From Devosia equisanguinis (GTDB taxonomy: Bacteria; Pseudomonadota; Alphaproteobacteria; Rhizobiales; Hyphomicrobiaceae), in assembly GCA_945889015.1 (NCBI GenBank), contig CAMDBL010000016.1:1-35577 (forward strand): a stretch of DNA of 35,577 nt, given 5' to 3'. Both the position numbers and the translations under genes were made by a program. How positions within the stretch are numbered: the first letter of the stretch is position 1; every line of letters starts with the position of its first letter. This document shows positions 16,056 to 25,006 of this stretch, piece by piece. A model generated the notes under the pieces. That model saw only the letters and a list, made by a program, of their open reading frames with translations. It was not told the DNA's origin and ran no database searches.

Positions 16056-17087
16056 ATGTCGACGTTCGAACGGTATCTGACGGTATGGGTGGGTTTGTGC
16101 ATCGTCGCGGGCATCGCGCTCGGCTCTGCGGTCCCCGGGCTCTTCCAGGCGATTGGCGCCGCCGAGATCGCCCGGGTCAACCTGCCGGTTGCCATCCTCA
16201 TCTGGCTGATGATCATCCCGATGCTGTTGAAGATCGACTTCGCCGCGCTGTCCGGGGTCAAGGAGCATTGGCGCGGGATCGGTGTGACGCTGTTCATCAA
16301 CTGGGCGGTGAAGCCGTTCTCGATGGCGCTGCTCGGCTGGCTGTTCATCGGTTGGCTGTTCAGGCCTTACCTGCCGGCGGAGCAAATCAACAGCTACATC
16401 GCCGGTTTGATCCTGCTCGCCGCCGCGCCGTGCACGGCGATGGTGTTCGTGTGGAGCAACCTCTCCGACGGCGAGCCGCATTTCACGTTGAGCCAGGTGG
16501 CGCTCAACGACGTGATCATGGTGTTCGCCTTCGCGCCGCTGGTGGGACTGCTGCTCGGGCTGTCGGCGATCACGGTGCCCTGGGAGACGCTGACGCTGTC
16601 GGTGGTGCTCTACATCGTCGTGCCCGTCATCATTGCGCAGGTGATCCGGCGCGTCGTGCTGGTGCGTGGCGGCGAGGGCGGGCTCGGAGCCTTGCTGGCG
16701 AAGCTGCAGCCGATCTCGCTGGTCGCCTTGCTGGCGACGCTTGTCCTGTTGTTCGGCTTCCAGGGAAAGCAGATCCTGGCGCAGCCGATGGTGATCGCGA
16801 TGCTGGCGGTGCCGATCCTGATCCAGGTCTATTTCAACTCGGGCCTCGCCTATCTCCTGAACCGCGCGGCGGGTGAGGCGCACTGCGTCGCCGCGCCTTC
16901 CGCGCTGATCGGCGCCAGCAATTTCTTCGAGCTGGCGGTGGCCGCCGCCATCAGCCTGTTCGGGTTCGACAGCGGGGCGGCCCTCGCCACCGTCGTCGGT
17001 GTGCTGATCGAGGTTCCGGTGATGCTGTCGGTGGTCGCGATCGTGAACCGGACCAAGGGATGGTACGAGGCGGGCGCCGTACGGTGA
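16056..17087 (+). CDS. acr3: ACR3-family arsenite efflux transporter
   Basis: A 343-residue inner-membrane carrier with about ten spans that exports arsenite using the proton gradient. It begins with the family-like STFERYLTVWVGLCIVAGIALG and contains the conserved Cys in the fourth span region AAAPCTAMVFVWSNL, plus the NDVIMVFAFAPLV and SNFFELAVAAAI segments that mark ACR3 rather than ArsB. It starts 31 bp after arsR and is followed 25 bp later by arsC, all on one strand. Confidence 0.95.
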   Translation: MSTFERYLTVWVGLCIVAGIALGSAVPGLFQAIGAAEIARVNLPVAILIWLMIIPMLLKIDFAALSGVKEHWRGIGVTLFINWAVKPFSMALLGWLFIGWLFRPYLPAEQINSYIAGLILLAAAPCTAMVFVWSNLSDGEPHFTLSQVALNDVIMVFAFAPLVGLLLGLSAITVPWETLTLSVVLYIVVPVIIAQVIRRVVLVRGGEGGLGALLAKLQPISLVALLATLVLLFGFQGKQILAQPMVIAMLAVPILIQVYFNSGLAYLLNRAAGEAHCVAAPSALIGASNFFELAVAAAISLFGFDSGAALATVVGVLIEVPVMLSVVAIVNRTKGWYEAGAVR

Positions 17088-17112
17088 GGAACGGCAGAAG
17101 TAGCCGGCCGAC

Positions 17113-17523
17113 ATGACGATCACGATCTATCACAACCCGAAGTGCGGAACCTCGCGCAACACGCTGGCGATGATCCGGCAGTCCGGCGTCGAGCCGGAGG
17201 TGATCGAGTATCTGAGGACGCCGCCGAGCCGGGCGCGTTTGGTCGAGCTGATCGGCGAGATGGGCATCACGCCGCGCGCCTTGCTGCGCCGGAGGGGAAC
17301 GCCCTACGACGAGCTGGGGCTCGCCGATCCCAAATGGACCGACGATCAGCTCGTCGACCTGATGCTCGAGCACCCGATCCTGATCGATCGCCCGATCGTG
17401 GTGATGCCCCAGGGCACGCGCCTGTGCCGCCCCTCCGAGGTCGTTTTGGAGCTTCTGCCGGAACCCGAGATCGGCGACTTCACGAAAGAGGACGGGGAAG
17501 TGGTGAAGGCCAAGAAGAAATGA
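17113..17523 (+). CDS. arsC: Arsenate reductase, glutaredoxin-dependent type
   Basis: A 136-residue ArsC that reduces arsenate to arsenite for export by Acr3. The catalytic Cys11 is in the diagnostic HNPKCGTSRNTL motif, and the substrate-binding basic residues are present near PIVVMPQGTRLCRP; the fold and motif belong to the glutathione/glutaredoxin-coupled class. The C-terminus is Lys rich. It is the last gene of the arsenic operon and stops 10 bp short of the convergent RraA-like gene, with no obvious terminator between. Confidence 0.95.
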   Translation: MTITIYHNPKCGTSRNTLAMIRQSGVEPEVIEYLRTPPSRARLVELIGEMGITPRALLRRRGTPYDELGLADPKWTDDQLVDLMLEHPILIDRPIVVMPQGTRLCRPSEVVLELLPEPEIGDFTKEDGEVVKAKKK

Positions 17524-17533
17524 GGACGACGGC

Positions 17534-18184
17534 CTAGATTCGGGTGAATTTCGCCATCGCCTCTCGGAACGTCAGGCCCTTCGCCAACTCGGCCTCCGCC
17601 AGCTTGTCGTCGCTCGAATAGCGGCTCGCGAGCTCGGCGACGTTGTCGGCGTGCTCGGCGGGAATGCAGACCACGCCCGAGCCGTCCGCGACGATGGCGT
17701 CGCCTGCGCGCACCCTGACGCCGCCACAGGTGATCGGCTCGCCGATGGCGACCACCTTGATGCGCGAGCGTCCCGTCAGCGGCGTCATGTGCCGGGCGAA
17801 CACGGGAAAGCCGTGCTCGATCATCTCTTCCCGGTCGCGCACGCCGCCGTCGACGATCAGGCCGCCGAGGCCCTTGAGCTTGGCGGCGTAGGTGGCGAGG
17901 CCGCCCCAGGTCGACACCGGCCGGCCGCCATTGTCGACGACGACGATATCGCCGGGGGCGGCCGCTTCGATCATGTGACCGACCTTGAAGTCGGCGGACG
18001 TATAGTCGCCGCGCTCCGAGGACACCTGCAGCACGGTCTGGGCGCGGCCGGCGCAACGCGTGCCCGCCACCATCTGCGTCATGCCGAGCATGATGCCGGG
18101 AAACGCCACGTCGTCGAGAGCATTGGCGATGGTCGGCGTGGCGAGGCCGGCCAGGATCTTGAGCGTGGCATCTGAGACAGTCAT
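17534..18184 (-). CDS. RraA-like protein / HMG-CHA aldolase family
   Basis: A 216-residue member of the RraA fold. The metal/oxyanion motif appears as GGLIVDGGVRDREEM and the substrate-side GDIVVVDNGG is present. Relatives are either 4-hydroxy-4-methyl-2-oxoglutarate/4-carboxy-4-hydroxy-2-oxoadipate aldolases or inhibitors of RNase E; the Arg-Asp in GVRD fits a divalent-metal aldolase site but does not decide. The track ORF starts at 18631; the ATG at 18184 has GGAG six bases upstream, while the ATG at 18190 is almost on top of that site. It diverges from azlC. Confidence 0.87.
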   Translation of the reverse strand: MTVSDATLKILAGLATPTIANALDDVAFPGIMLGMTQMVAGTRCAGRAQTVLQVSSERGDYTSADFKVGHMIEAAAPGDIVVVDNGGRPVSTWGGLATYAAKLKGLGGLIVDGGVRDREEMIEHGFPVFARHMTPLTGRSRIKVVAIGEPITCGGVRVRAGDAIVADGSGVVCIPAEHADNVAELASRYSSDDKLAEAELAKGLTFREAMAKFTRI

Positions 18185-18365
18185 CTGCATCTCCCGCGTC
18201 GTGTCGGTTGCGGGCGGCATGATAGGTCGTGGGGTCCCTGCCGGTGCAAGGTCGTAATGCCGCGCGGGAGAGGTCTGCACCGCGCGCATGGGCCGGCTTG
18301 CCGTTCGCCGCCGCGTCGGGGCAATGTCCCCCGGCAGGTATACCGGCATTGGGCGGGCGCGGCGC

Positions 18366-19085
18366 ATGAGCATACGGGAACCGACGGGCACGCGCTGGCC
18401 GACATGGGCCGGGATCGGGCAGGGGATGGTGGCGACGCTGCCGCTGGCGTTGTCGTTCGTGCCGTTCGGGATCGCTTTCGGGATCGCCGCCGCCGAGAAG
18501 GGCATCGACCCGCTGACGGCGACGCTGTGGAGCGCGCTGGTTTGCGGCGGCGCTTCGCAGTTCGCCGCGCTCGAGTTGTGGGTGACGCCGCTGCCGGTCT
18601 TGCTGATCACGCTGACCGTGCTGATGGTCAACTCGCGGCACCTGCTCTACGGCGCGGTGCTCTATCGCCACCTCGTGCAGATGCATCCCGGACCGCGCTA
18701 CGGCCTGCTCGGGGTGATGACCGATTCCTGCTTCGCCTACGGCGTCGGCCTCGATCGGGAGGCCGAGAAGGCCGATCGCGACGACATCGGCCTGATGATG
18801 GGCGGCGGCTTCCTGATCTATGCCGGCTGGCCGGTGGCGACGTTCATCGGCGCGACGCTCGGCTCGCTGATCGGATCCGGCAAGGCGTTCGGTCTCGACG
18901 TGGTGATGGTCGCCTATTTCTCTGCCTCGCTCGCGGGCATGTGGCGGGGGCGCTCCGACGTCGTGCCGTGGATCGCGGCCTTCCTCGGCACGCTCGCAGG
19001 GCTGTGGCTGCTGCCGGTCGGCTGGCACATCATGGCGGGTGCGCTCTCGGGGGGCGCGGCCGCGCTGATCGCCGATGCAGATTGA
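18366..19085 (+). CDS. azlC: AzlC-family branched-chain amino acid exporter, large subunit
   Basis: A 239-residue membrane protein of the AzlC family, which forms an exporter for branched-chain amino acids and analogues with AzlD. Family features are PLALSFVPFGIAFGIAA near the start, CGGASQFAALELW, and VLMVNSRHLLYGAVL, followed by TDSCFAYGVG. Starts at 18324 and 18366 are both possible; 18366 (MSIREPTGTRWPTWAG) is chosen because it begins just before the first span. The 3' end overlaps azlD by 11 bp, indicating translational coupling. Confidence 0.92.
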   Translation: MSIREPTGTRWPTWAGIGQGMVATLPLALSFVPFGIAFGIAAAEKGIDPLTATLWSALVCGGASQFAALELWVTPLPVLLITLTVLMVNSRHLLYGAVLYRHLVQMHPGPRYGLLGVMTDSCFAYGVGLDREAEKADRDDIGLMMGGGFLIYAGWPVATFIGATLGSLIGSGKAFGLDVVMVAYFSASLAGMWRGRSDVVPWIAAFLGTLAGLWLLPVGWHIMAGALSGGAAALIADAD

Positions 19086-19395
19086 GATCGCTCAGTCCTG
19101 GGCCATTCCAGCCGCCATCGCCGGCATGGCGGTCGCGACCTATCTGACGCGCGCCGGCGGCTACTGGCTGATGCGCCTCGTCCCGGTGACGCAGCGCGTC
19201 GAGCGGCTGCTGCGCCATCTCGCCAGCTCCGTCTTCGTCGCCATCGTCACGGGCGGCGCCGTCAAGGGCGAGCCGGCAGCGACGGTCGCCATCGTCGCCT
19301 CGATGACGGTGATGGCGACGACCCGGCGGGCGACACCGGCGCTCGCGTCGGGCGTCGCCGCCGCCGCCTGCTGGCGGCTAATGGGCGGGCACTGA
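19075..19395 (+). CDS. azlD: AzlD-family branched-chain amino acid exporter, small subunit
   Basis: A 106-residue protein with about three or four membrane spans, the standard small partner of AzlC. The family motif YLTRAGGYWLMRLVP occurs early, and the C-terminal spans are Ala rich. The ATG lies inside the last codons of azlC. Its last 18 bp overlap the 3' end of the opposite-strand TAXI gene. Confidence 0.92.
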   Translation: MQIEIAQSWAIPAAIAGMAVATYLTRAGGYWLMRLVPVTQRVERLLRHLASSVFVAIVTGGAVKGEPAATVAIVASMTVMATTRRATPALASGVAAAACWRLMGGH

Positions 19396-20853
19396 GCCGT
19401 CGGCGATCTGGGTCTCGCTGAGCGCGGGCAGCAGCGTCGCGGCCGGCATCGACACCGGCTGCGGCCACAGCGCGATCCGCCGCCGAACCAGGTCGATGTG
19501 CGCGCGCAGGTCGTAGAGCTGGTCGGAAAAGTGCAGCGGAACCCGGATGCGCCGAGCTGCCGCGTCGATCCGCTCGATGTCCTCGGCGAATGCCACTGAA
19601 TCTGTCTGCGGCGGCGAGCGGTCCATCTGCCGCTCGAGCGCCTTCAACTCCCCGTACCAGTAGAGGAGCCGGCGGCGGACGGACCACTGGTAGAGCATCG
19701 GCAGCAGGCGCATCAGCGGCAGGATCAGCGTGAGGGCCGGGATCAGCACCAGCAGAGCCTGCACGCCATAGGTGCTGACGAGCGAGGTGATCGAGAACGG
19801 CAGGCCGAGGCGGTTGTTGAGAGGGCCGATGGTGCGGATCAGGAATGGCAACTCGCCCGACTTGTAAAGGTGGCGGGCCTGCGAGGCGAGCTCGTACTCG
19901 GGATCGGCGCCGCTCGGGAACTGGCCGGCCTTGTGGAACAGCACGGGATCGCCGGATCGGTCGACGGGCGATTTCGGATTTTGGATGACCGCATTCGTCA
20001 GCAGGTTGACCAGCGACCCATCGAGGTTGGAGCGCACCACGAGGGCCGCCGCCGTCGCGAGCAGCGTGATGTTCGCCGATGGGATGACCGGCTCGAACTC
20101 GACGGCGGCGCGGTTCATCACGACCGAGGTCAGCGCCGGGAAGCGGCTGGTGTAGGCCTGAGCCTCCGGCGAGAAATCCATCAATCGGATGTTCTCGACG
20201 CGCAGCAAGCGCTGAATACGATCGGTCTCGGGTGGGAGGATCAGAATAGCCGCGTCCGCCTCTCCGCTGGCGAGTGCCTTGGCGTCGTCGGTGAGCTCCT
20301 TGTCCATCAGGACGGAGTTCTCCGAGTTGACCCCGTTGGCGCGCAGCAGCTGCAGCGCGACCCGGCGGCTGCCGCTGGCCACCGTGCCGGTCAGGATCTT
20401 CTTCCCCTCGAGGTCGCGCAAGCTCGCGATCGGCAGGTCGCCGCGTGTGAACACCCAGATCGGCTCCAGCAGCAAGCGGCCGACGGAGCGGACGGCGACA
20501 CGCTGGACCTCGTGGCGGTCGCGCGCCCGCGAGCTGGCGAGGCGACCGGTCAGGCTGCCCATGAAGCCGCCCTTGATGATGCCGCCGTCGATCCCGGAAT
20601 TCGGGTCCTGCAGTGCCTTGAGCAACTCGGTGCCCTGCAGCTCCGGCTTCAGCTCGAGCGTGACGCCGTAGCGCTGGAGCTCACCGGTGTAGGTCTTGGC
20701 GAGCTCCGCATAGCCGCCGTCCCCGCCGCCGACGGCGAGCACGATGCGGCCCTCCGGGGTTCTCCCCTGCAGAAACGGGAACAGGGTCAGCAGGGCGAGC
20801 GTCAGTAGGCCAGTCGCTCCCGCGAGCGTGCGGTTCGTCGTGCCTTGGGACAT
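19378..20853 (-). CDS. Membrane-tethered TAXI-family solute-binding protein
   Basis: A 491-residue protein. An N-terminal membrane segment (about residues 13-29) is followed by a TAXI-type periplasmic binding domain (VLAVGGGDGGYAELAKTYTGEL; LEGKKILTGTVASGSRRVALQLL; EADAAILILPPET). A second membrane segment at about 350-380 (YGVQALLVLIPALTLILPLM) leads into a cytoplasmic tail of roughly 100 residues with helical, coiled-coil-like content (YWYGELKALERQMDRS; AHIDLVRRRIALW). TAXI receptors normally serve TRAP transporters as soluble proteins, but no TRAP permease gene is nearby. Two anchors plus a cytoplasmic tail suggest a sensing or scaffold role; this is inference. GAGGA lies about ten bases before the ATG. 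Confidence 0.85.
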   Translation of the reverse strand: MSQGTTNRTLAGATGLLTLALLTLFPFLQGRTPEGRIVLAVGGGDGGYAELAKTYTGELQRYGVTLELKPELQGTELLKALQDPNSGIDGGIIKGGFMGSLTGRLASSRARDRHEVQRVAVRSVGRLLLEPIWVFTRGDLPIASLRDLEGKKILTGTVASGSRRVALQLLRANGVNSENSVLMDKELTDDAKALASGEADAAILILPPETDRIQRLLRVENIRLMDFSPEAQAYTSRFPALTSVVMNRAAVEFEPVIPSANITLLATAAALVVRSNLDGSLVNLLTNAVIQNPKSPVDRSGDPVLFHKAGQFPSGADPEYELASQARHLYKSGELPFLIRTIGPLNNRLGLPFSITSLVSTYGVQALLVLIPALTLILPLMRLLPMLYQWSVRRRLLYWYGELKALERQMDRSPPQTDSVAFAEDIERIDAAARRIRVPLHFSDQLYDLRAHIDLVRRRIALWPQPVSMPAATLLPALSETQIADGSVPAH

Positions 20854-21157
20854 GGCTGCGGTGATCCTCGCTCCGAAAATGCGGCAACGGCGCTCGTTCG
20901 TGGATCCATGCCGCCCAACGAGCGTTCTAGCCCGTCAGACGAGCATGGCAACTGTGCGGCGCCACGTGGTGCGCGGCCGATAGCCTATGGAAATCATGGA
21001 CAGGCGGGGTAGCGGGCTTGCGTGTCGGATTGTGCTGTTGTTGCCTCTGCTTGCCTCCGCCGCAGCGCCAGCGTCTCCGGCGTGTATTTCGCCTCGTGCG
21101 GGGGGCTCGCGGACGAGGTTGGCTCGCCAGCGAGGATCGCCGCCTCTGGCCCATCAC
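20854..21157. other. Gene-free region between the TAXI gene and ispG
   Basis: About 304 bp upstream of the TAXI gene and downstream of ispG (both minus). It holds the inverted repeat CGCTCGTT (20891-20898) / AACGAGCG (20917-20924), 40-70 bases before the TAXI ATG, a possible operator. Small ORFs here have no ribosome site or recognisable product. Confidence 0.5.
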
Positions 21158-22414
21158 CTACGCCGGCTTGACGCGGCTGCCCGGCGGTAGGCCCCGGGCA
21201 TAGCGTGCCTCGATGTAATGCTCGACGATGCCCTTGAACTCTTCCGCGATGCCGGCGCCCCGCAACGTCAAGACCTTGCGGCCGTCGATGAAGATCGGAG
21301 CGGCGGGCGTCTCGCCGGTACCGGGCAAGGAGATGCCGATGTCGGCGTGCTTGGATTCGCCTGGTCCATTGACGATGCAACCCATGACCGCGAGGTTCAG
21401 CCCCTCGACGCCGGGATAGCGCGCCTTCCACTCGGGCATGCGGGTGCGGATCATCTCCTGCACGTCGCGCGCGAGCTCCTGGAACACGGTCGAGGTGGTG
21501 CGGCCGCAGCCGGGGCAGGCCGCCACGATCGGCATGAAGGTTCTGAGCCCCATGGTCTGCAGCAGCTCCTGGGCGGCGCGCACCTCGAGCGTGCGGTCGC
21601 CGCCGGGCTCGGGCGTCAACGAGTAGCGAATGGTGTCGCCGATGCCGGCCTGCAGCACGATGCCCATCGCGGCGGAGGAAGCGACGATGCCCTTGGAGCC
21701 CATGCCGGCCTCGGTCAGGCCCAAGTGCAGGGCATAGCTGCAGCGCTCGGCCAGCAGCGTGTAGACCGACACGAGATCCTGAACCGAGGAGACCTTGGCC
21801 GAGATGATGATGCGGTCGGCCCCGAGGCCCAGCTCCTCGGCGCGCGCGGCCGACATGAGGCCCGACTGTACGATCGCCTCGTGCATGACGGAGCGGGCAT
21901 CCCGGGGCGAGGGCAGCCGGGAGTTCTCGTCCATCAGGTGGGTCAGCAGGTCTTGGTCGAGCGAGCCCCAGTTGACGCCGATTCGGACGGGCTTGTTGTG
22001 GCGCAAGGCCTGCTCGATGATCGATGAGAACTGGCGGTCCTTCTTATCCTTGAAGCCGACGTTGCCCGGATTGATGCGGTACTTGTCGAGCGCCTCGGCA
22101 CAGGCCGGGTTCTCGGCCAGCAGCGTGTGGCCGATGTAGTGGAAGTCGCCGACCAGGGGAACCTTGACGCCCAGCTTCAGCAGCTTCTCGCGGATGTGCG
22201 GCACCGCTTTCGCCGCTTCGTCGCGGTCGACCGTGATCCGCACCAGCTCCGAGCCGGCCCTGGCCAGCGCCGCCACCTGCCGCACCGTCCCGTCGATGTC
22301 GGCGGTATCGGTGTTGGTCATGGACTGGACGACGACCGGCGCCTCGCCGCCGACGATGACGCCGCCGACGTCGACGGGAACCGAGGCGCGGCGGGGGGCG
22401 ATGAGGTGGGGCAT
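21158..22414 (-). CDS. ispG: 4-hydroxy-3-methylbut-2-enyl diphosphate synthase (flavodoxin/ferredoxin)
   Basis: A 418-residue IspG (GcpE), the penultimate enzyme of the MEP isoprenoid pathway, converting MEcPP to HMBPP with a [4Fe-4S] cluster. The N-terminal TIM-barrel part contains [25 protein letters not shown] and [11 protein letters not shown]; the C-terminal cluster domain supplies Cys in ACPGCGRTT and [11 protein letters not shown]. Length is close to other alphaproteobacterial IspG. GGAG precedes the ATG. It lies 61 bp after znuB on the same strand, so some read-through from the zinc operon is possible, but no functional tie is known. Confidence 0.96.
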   Translation of the reverse strand: MPHLIAPRRASVPVDVGGVIVGGEAPVVVQSMTNTDTADIDGTVRQVAALARAGSELVRITVDRDEAAKAVPHIREKLLKLGVKVPLVGDFHYIGHTLLAENPACAEALDKYRINPGNVGFKDKKDRQFSSIIEQALRHNKPVRIGVNWGSLDQDLLTHLMDENSRLPSPRDARSVMHEAIVQSGLMSAARAEELGLGADRIIISAKVSSVQDLVSVYTLLAERCSYALHLGLTEAGMGSKGIVASSAAMGIVLQAGIGDTIRYSLTPEPGGDRTLEVRAAQELLQTMGLRTFMPIVAACPGCGRTTSTVFQELARDVQEMIRTRMPEWKARYPGVEGLNLAVMGCIVNGPGESKHADIGISLPGTGETPAAPIFIDGRKVLTLRGAGIAEEFKGIVEHYIEARYARGLPPGSRVKPA

Positions 22415-22475
22415 GGCGGGCTCCGTGAGGCTTCAGTCTACCTAAAGGAGAGGCACCCCCGCGCCAAGCCCGTCG

Positions 22476-23273
22476 TCAGGTCGTTGAGCGCCGCACCGTA
22501 CCAGCCAGCGCCACACCCGCCATCGCGGCCAGTACCACCACGATCGCGGGGCCACCGGGAATGTCGCCTGCGAGCGACAGCGCCAGGCCGCCGGTCACAC
22601 CGAGGGCAGCCACCGCGGCCGACAGCACCGCCATTCGCTCGGGCGTGCCCGAGAACGGTCGCGCCGCCACCGCCGGCATGATCAGGACCGCGATCACCAG
22701 CAGCGCGCCGACGATCTTGATGGCGATGGCGATGGTCAACGCCAAGAGCAGCGTGAAGGCCGTGCGTACGAGGCCGCGGTCGACGCCCTCGGCGGCGGCC
22801 AGCTCGTCGTGGATGGCGACCGCGAGAAGTGGCCGCCACAGCCACACCAGGGTCGCGATCACCACCGCGCCGCCACCCCACACCCAGGCGAGGTCGGTGA
22901 GGCTGACCGCGAAGATGTCCCCGAACAGGTAGCTCATCAGGTCGACCGAGGGTCCGCGCACCAGGGAGGCGGCGATGACGCCGAGCGCCAGCCCCGCGTG
23001 CGCCAACAGGCCGAGGATCGAATCGAGCGGCACGATCTGCTGGCGCCCGAGCAGGATCAGCAGGCCGCTGACCGCCAGCGTCACCGCCAGGACACTCGCG
23101 GTCACATCGGTATTCAACAACAAGCCGAGCGCCACGCCGATCAGGCCCGCCTGCGCGATGGTCTCGCCGATGTAGGCCATCCGGCTCCAGACGACGAAGC
23201 AGCCGAGCGGGGCTGCGAACAGCCCAAGGCCGATGCCGGCCGCCAGGGCTCTGAGGAAGAACGGCTCCAGCAC
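22476..23273 (-). CDS. znuB: Zinc ABC transporter permease ZnuB
   Basis: A 265-residue inner-membrane permease of the metal ABC-3 family with about eight spans. It begins MLEPFFLRALAAGIGLGLFAAPLGCFVVWSRMAYIGE-like and contains the family segments GETIAQAGLIGVALG and the EAA-like region between VDRGLVRTAFTLLLALTIAIAIKIVGALLV. The track starts at 23507 inside znuC; the true start is the GTG at 23273, two bases after the znuC stop (TGA-GG-GTG), meaning translational coupling. It imports Zn2+ with ZnuC and a binding protein not encoded here. Confidence 0.94.
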   Translation of the reverse strand: MLEPFFLRALAAGIGLGLFAAPLGCFVVWSRMAYIGETIAQAGLIGVALGLLLNTDVTASVLAVTLAVSGLLILLGRQQIVPLDSILGLLAHAGLALGVIAASLVRGPSVDLMSYLFGDIFAVSLTDLAWVWGGGAVVIATLVWLWRPLLAVAIHDELAAAEGVDRGLVRTAFTLLLALTIAIAIKIVGALLVIAVLIMPAVAARPFSGTPERMAVLSAAVAALGVTGGLALSLAGDIPGGPAIVVVLAAMAGVALAGTVRRSTT

Positions 23274-23275
23274 CC

Positions 23276-24220
23276 TCAACGCCTCCGTTCGACGCGGGCC
23301 GCACGCGGCGCGGGACTCGCGGCAGTGCCGGGCACCTGATCGGTCGCGGGTGCGTGCGGCGCGCCGTCGAGGTCGTGGCGATGGTCGTGATCGTGGTGAT
23401 AGACGCCGAACGCCAGCGCCGCCTCGTTGCCGAACAGGCGCACGTACTCGGGATGGCGGGCGACCGTGTGGGGCACGCCCGAGCAGCACACGTGCCGATT
23501 GAGGCAAATGACCCGGTCCGATTGCGCCATCACCACGTGCAGGTCGTGACTGATCAGCAGCACGCCGAAGCCGCGCTCCGCCCGCAGCTTTCCGATCAGC
23601 GTGTAGAGTTCGGCCTCGCCGACATAGTCGACGCCGGCGACCGGCTCGTCGAGCACCAGAAGATGCGGCCGCCTGAGCAGCGCGCGCGCCAGCAGCACGC
23701 GCTGCAACTCGCCGCCGGAGAGCCTGTCGATCTGCTGGTCGGCGATGGCGCCGGCGCCGACCTCGTCCAGTGCCTTCATCACCTCGTCGTCCGGGCTCGG
23801 TTGGCCGAGCGTCAGGAACCGCGTCACCGTCAGCGGGATCGAGCGCTCGATGTCGAAGCGCTGGGGCACATAGCCGACGATGAGGCCGGACGCGCGCGCG
23901 ACCTGTCCGGCATCAGGCCACTCGAGCCCGAGCATGACGCGGACCAGCGTGGTCTTGCCGGCGCCGTTCGGGCCGATCAGAGTCAAGATCTCGCCCGCCG
24001 ACACGTCGAGATCGATGTCCTCGAGGATGCGCCGGCCCGTTTTGGCGAGGCCGACGCCGCGGGCGCTGAGCAGCACGCCGCCGAGCGCGGGTGCGGAAGG
24101 CGGCAGTGGCACATGGGAATGATCGTGCCCGTGGCCGTGGGCATGACCGTGGTGATGATGCGGCTGCGTGTGGCCGCGGCAGGTGTCGGTCTCGCCGGTG
24201 ATCGCCGTGCGGTCCTGCAT
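23276..24220 (-). CDS. znuC: Zinc ABC transporter ATPase ZnuC with His-rich ends
   Basis: A 314-residue ABC ATPase. Walker A is GPNGAGKTTLVR, the ABC signature LSGGELQRVLLARALL, Walker B LLVLDEPVAGVD and the switch His in LLISHDLHVV. It is longer than E. coli ZnuC (251) because both ends are His rich: residues about 20-36 (HHHHGHAHGHGHDHSH) and the C-terminal part near YHHDHDHRHD, probable cytoplasmic zinc-binding stretches. The ATG at 24220 follows GAAGGGA and lies 26 bp after the zur stop; the track's 24376 start reads through zur. Part of zur-znuC-znuB. Confidence 0.95.
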   Translation of the reverse strand: MQDRTAITGETDTCRGHTQPHHHHGHAHGHGHDHSHVPLPPSAPALGGVLLSARGVGLAKTGRRILEDIDLDVSAGEILTLIGPNGAGKTTLVRVMLGLEWPDAGQVARASGLIVGYVPQRFDIERSIPLTVTRFLTLGQPSPDDEVMKALDEVGAGAIADQQIDRLSGGELQRVLLARALLRRPHLLVLDEPVAGVDYVGEAELYTLIGKLRAERGFGVLLISHDLHVVMAQSDRVICLNRHVCCSGVPHTVARHPEYVRLFGNEAALAFGVYHHDHDHRHDLDGAPHAPATDQVPGTAASPAPRAARVERRR

Positions 24221-24246
24221 CGGGCTGTCCCTTCTCTCCCGGCCGC

Positions 24247-24732
24247 TCACGCGCAGTTGCCGCAGACGCCGGAGACCTCGACGATCGAGGCGGACGGCTT
24301 GAAGTGAGCCTTCGCCGCTGCCGCGTCGATCGCTTTCAGCACGGTGTCGCCGGCGACCTCGGCCACGTCGCCGCAATGCTGGCAGGTCAGTACCACCTGC
24401 ACCGCGCCGGCCCCGTGGTCGCCGTGGCAGGCGAAGTAGGCGTTGCGACTTTCCAGCCGATGCACCACGCCGGCCTCGAGCAGCGCGTCGAGCGCGCGAT
24501 AGATCGAGACCGGTGCGAGCCGCGTGCCTTTCTTGGCGAGACGCTCCTGCACATCATAGGCGCCGACAGCGGCATGCGAGCCGGCGATTTCCTCGAATAC
24601 CAGGCGCCGCAGGTCCGTCAGCCGGATCTGCTTGGCCGCGAAAGCCACGCGCACGCGCTCCAGTGCGTCCTCCATGCAGGGATGGTGGTCGTGCCCATGC
24701 TCGGGAAAGATCGGGGGCGTGGGGTGGCGCAT
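24247..24732 (-). CDS. zur: Zinc uptake repressor Zur (Fur family)
   Basis: A 161-residue Fur-family repressor. The winged helix covers about residues 25-95 (RLTDLRRLVFEEIAGSHAAVGAYDV; PVSIYRALDALLEAGVVHRLES), followed by the metal-binding dimer domain with NAYFACHGDHG and two structural CxxC pairs (CQHCGD and the terminal CGNC). The neighbouring znuCB genes decide for Zur over Fur. The start is taken as the ATG at 24732 (MRHPTPPIFPEHGHDHH); no strong ribosome site separates it from the next Met at about residue 20. Zur with zinc should repress this operon. No clear Zur box was seen upstream. Confidence 0.93.
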   Translation of the reverse strand: MRHPTPPIFPEHGHDHHPCMEDALERVRVAFAAKQIRLTDLRRLVFEEIAGSHAAVGAYDVQERLAKKGTRLAPVSIYRALDALLEAGVVHRLESRNAYFACHGDHGAGAVQVVLTCQHCGDVAEVAGDTVLKAIDAAAAKAHFKPSASIVEVSGVCGNCA

Positions 24733-25006
24733 GCTGGGCTCGTCGCTGTGGTGGCCCGGCCACTCGTAACACTGTTTCGTCAAACACCCAAACGCCGCTG
24801 CGCCCAGCGGCACGACGACAGGGCGGCCAAGGTATTGAGAAGACGGGACAATCACAACCTCGTGCGCAACATCTAAAATCGGTGTGGGAAACCGGGGATT
24901 GCCGCTTTTCGCCACCTTTTGGTGGTTCACCCGACATCGGGAATTCCGGTGGCGCTGAGGTCGCGTCGGAGCCGGTCGCGTGTGCGGCACCAGGAACACA
25001 GGCTGT
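24733..25006. other. Divergent intergenic region, zur operon / thiolase homolog
   Basis: About 274 bp carrying both promoters. A CCACC-TTTT-GGTGG hairpin is at 24917-24930 and the stretch 24850-24890 is AT-richer than its surroundings. No recognisable Zur palindrome was found by eye. Confidence 0.4.

Noticed and set aside
15870-17123. 417-aa minus-strand ORF over acr3
   Set aside because: Extremely Gln/His/Arg-rich shadow of a clear membrane-protein gene.
17346-19028. 560-aa minus-strand ORF
   Set aside because: Runs antisense to arsC and azlC and out of frame over the RraA-like gene; no coherent domain.
20927-21431. Open minus-strand frames downstream of ispG (e.g. EAAILAGEPTSSASPPHEAKYTPETLA)
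   Set aside because: The stretch looks protein-like, but there is no start codon outside the ispG shadow and no ribosome site, so no gene or pseudogene is claimed.
24733-24800. Possible Zur box near CGTAACACTGTTTCG
   Set aside because: It has no clear dyad symmetry and does not match the AT-rich alphaproteobacterial Zur palindrome closely enough.
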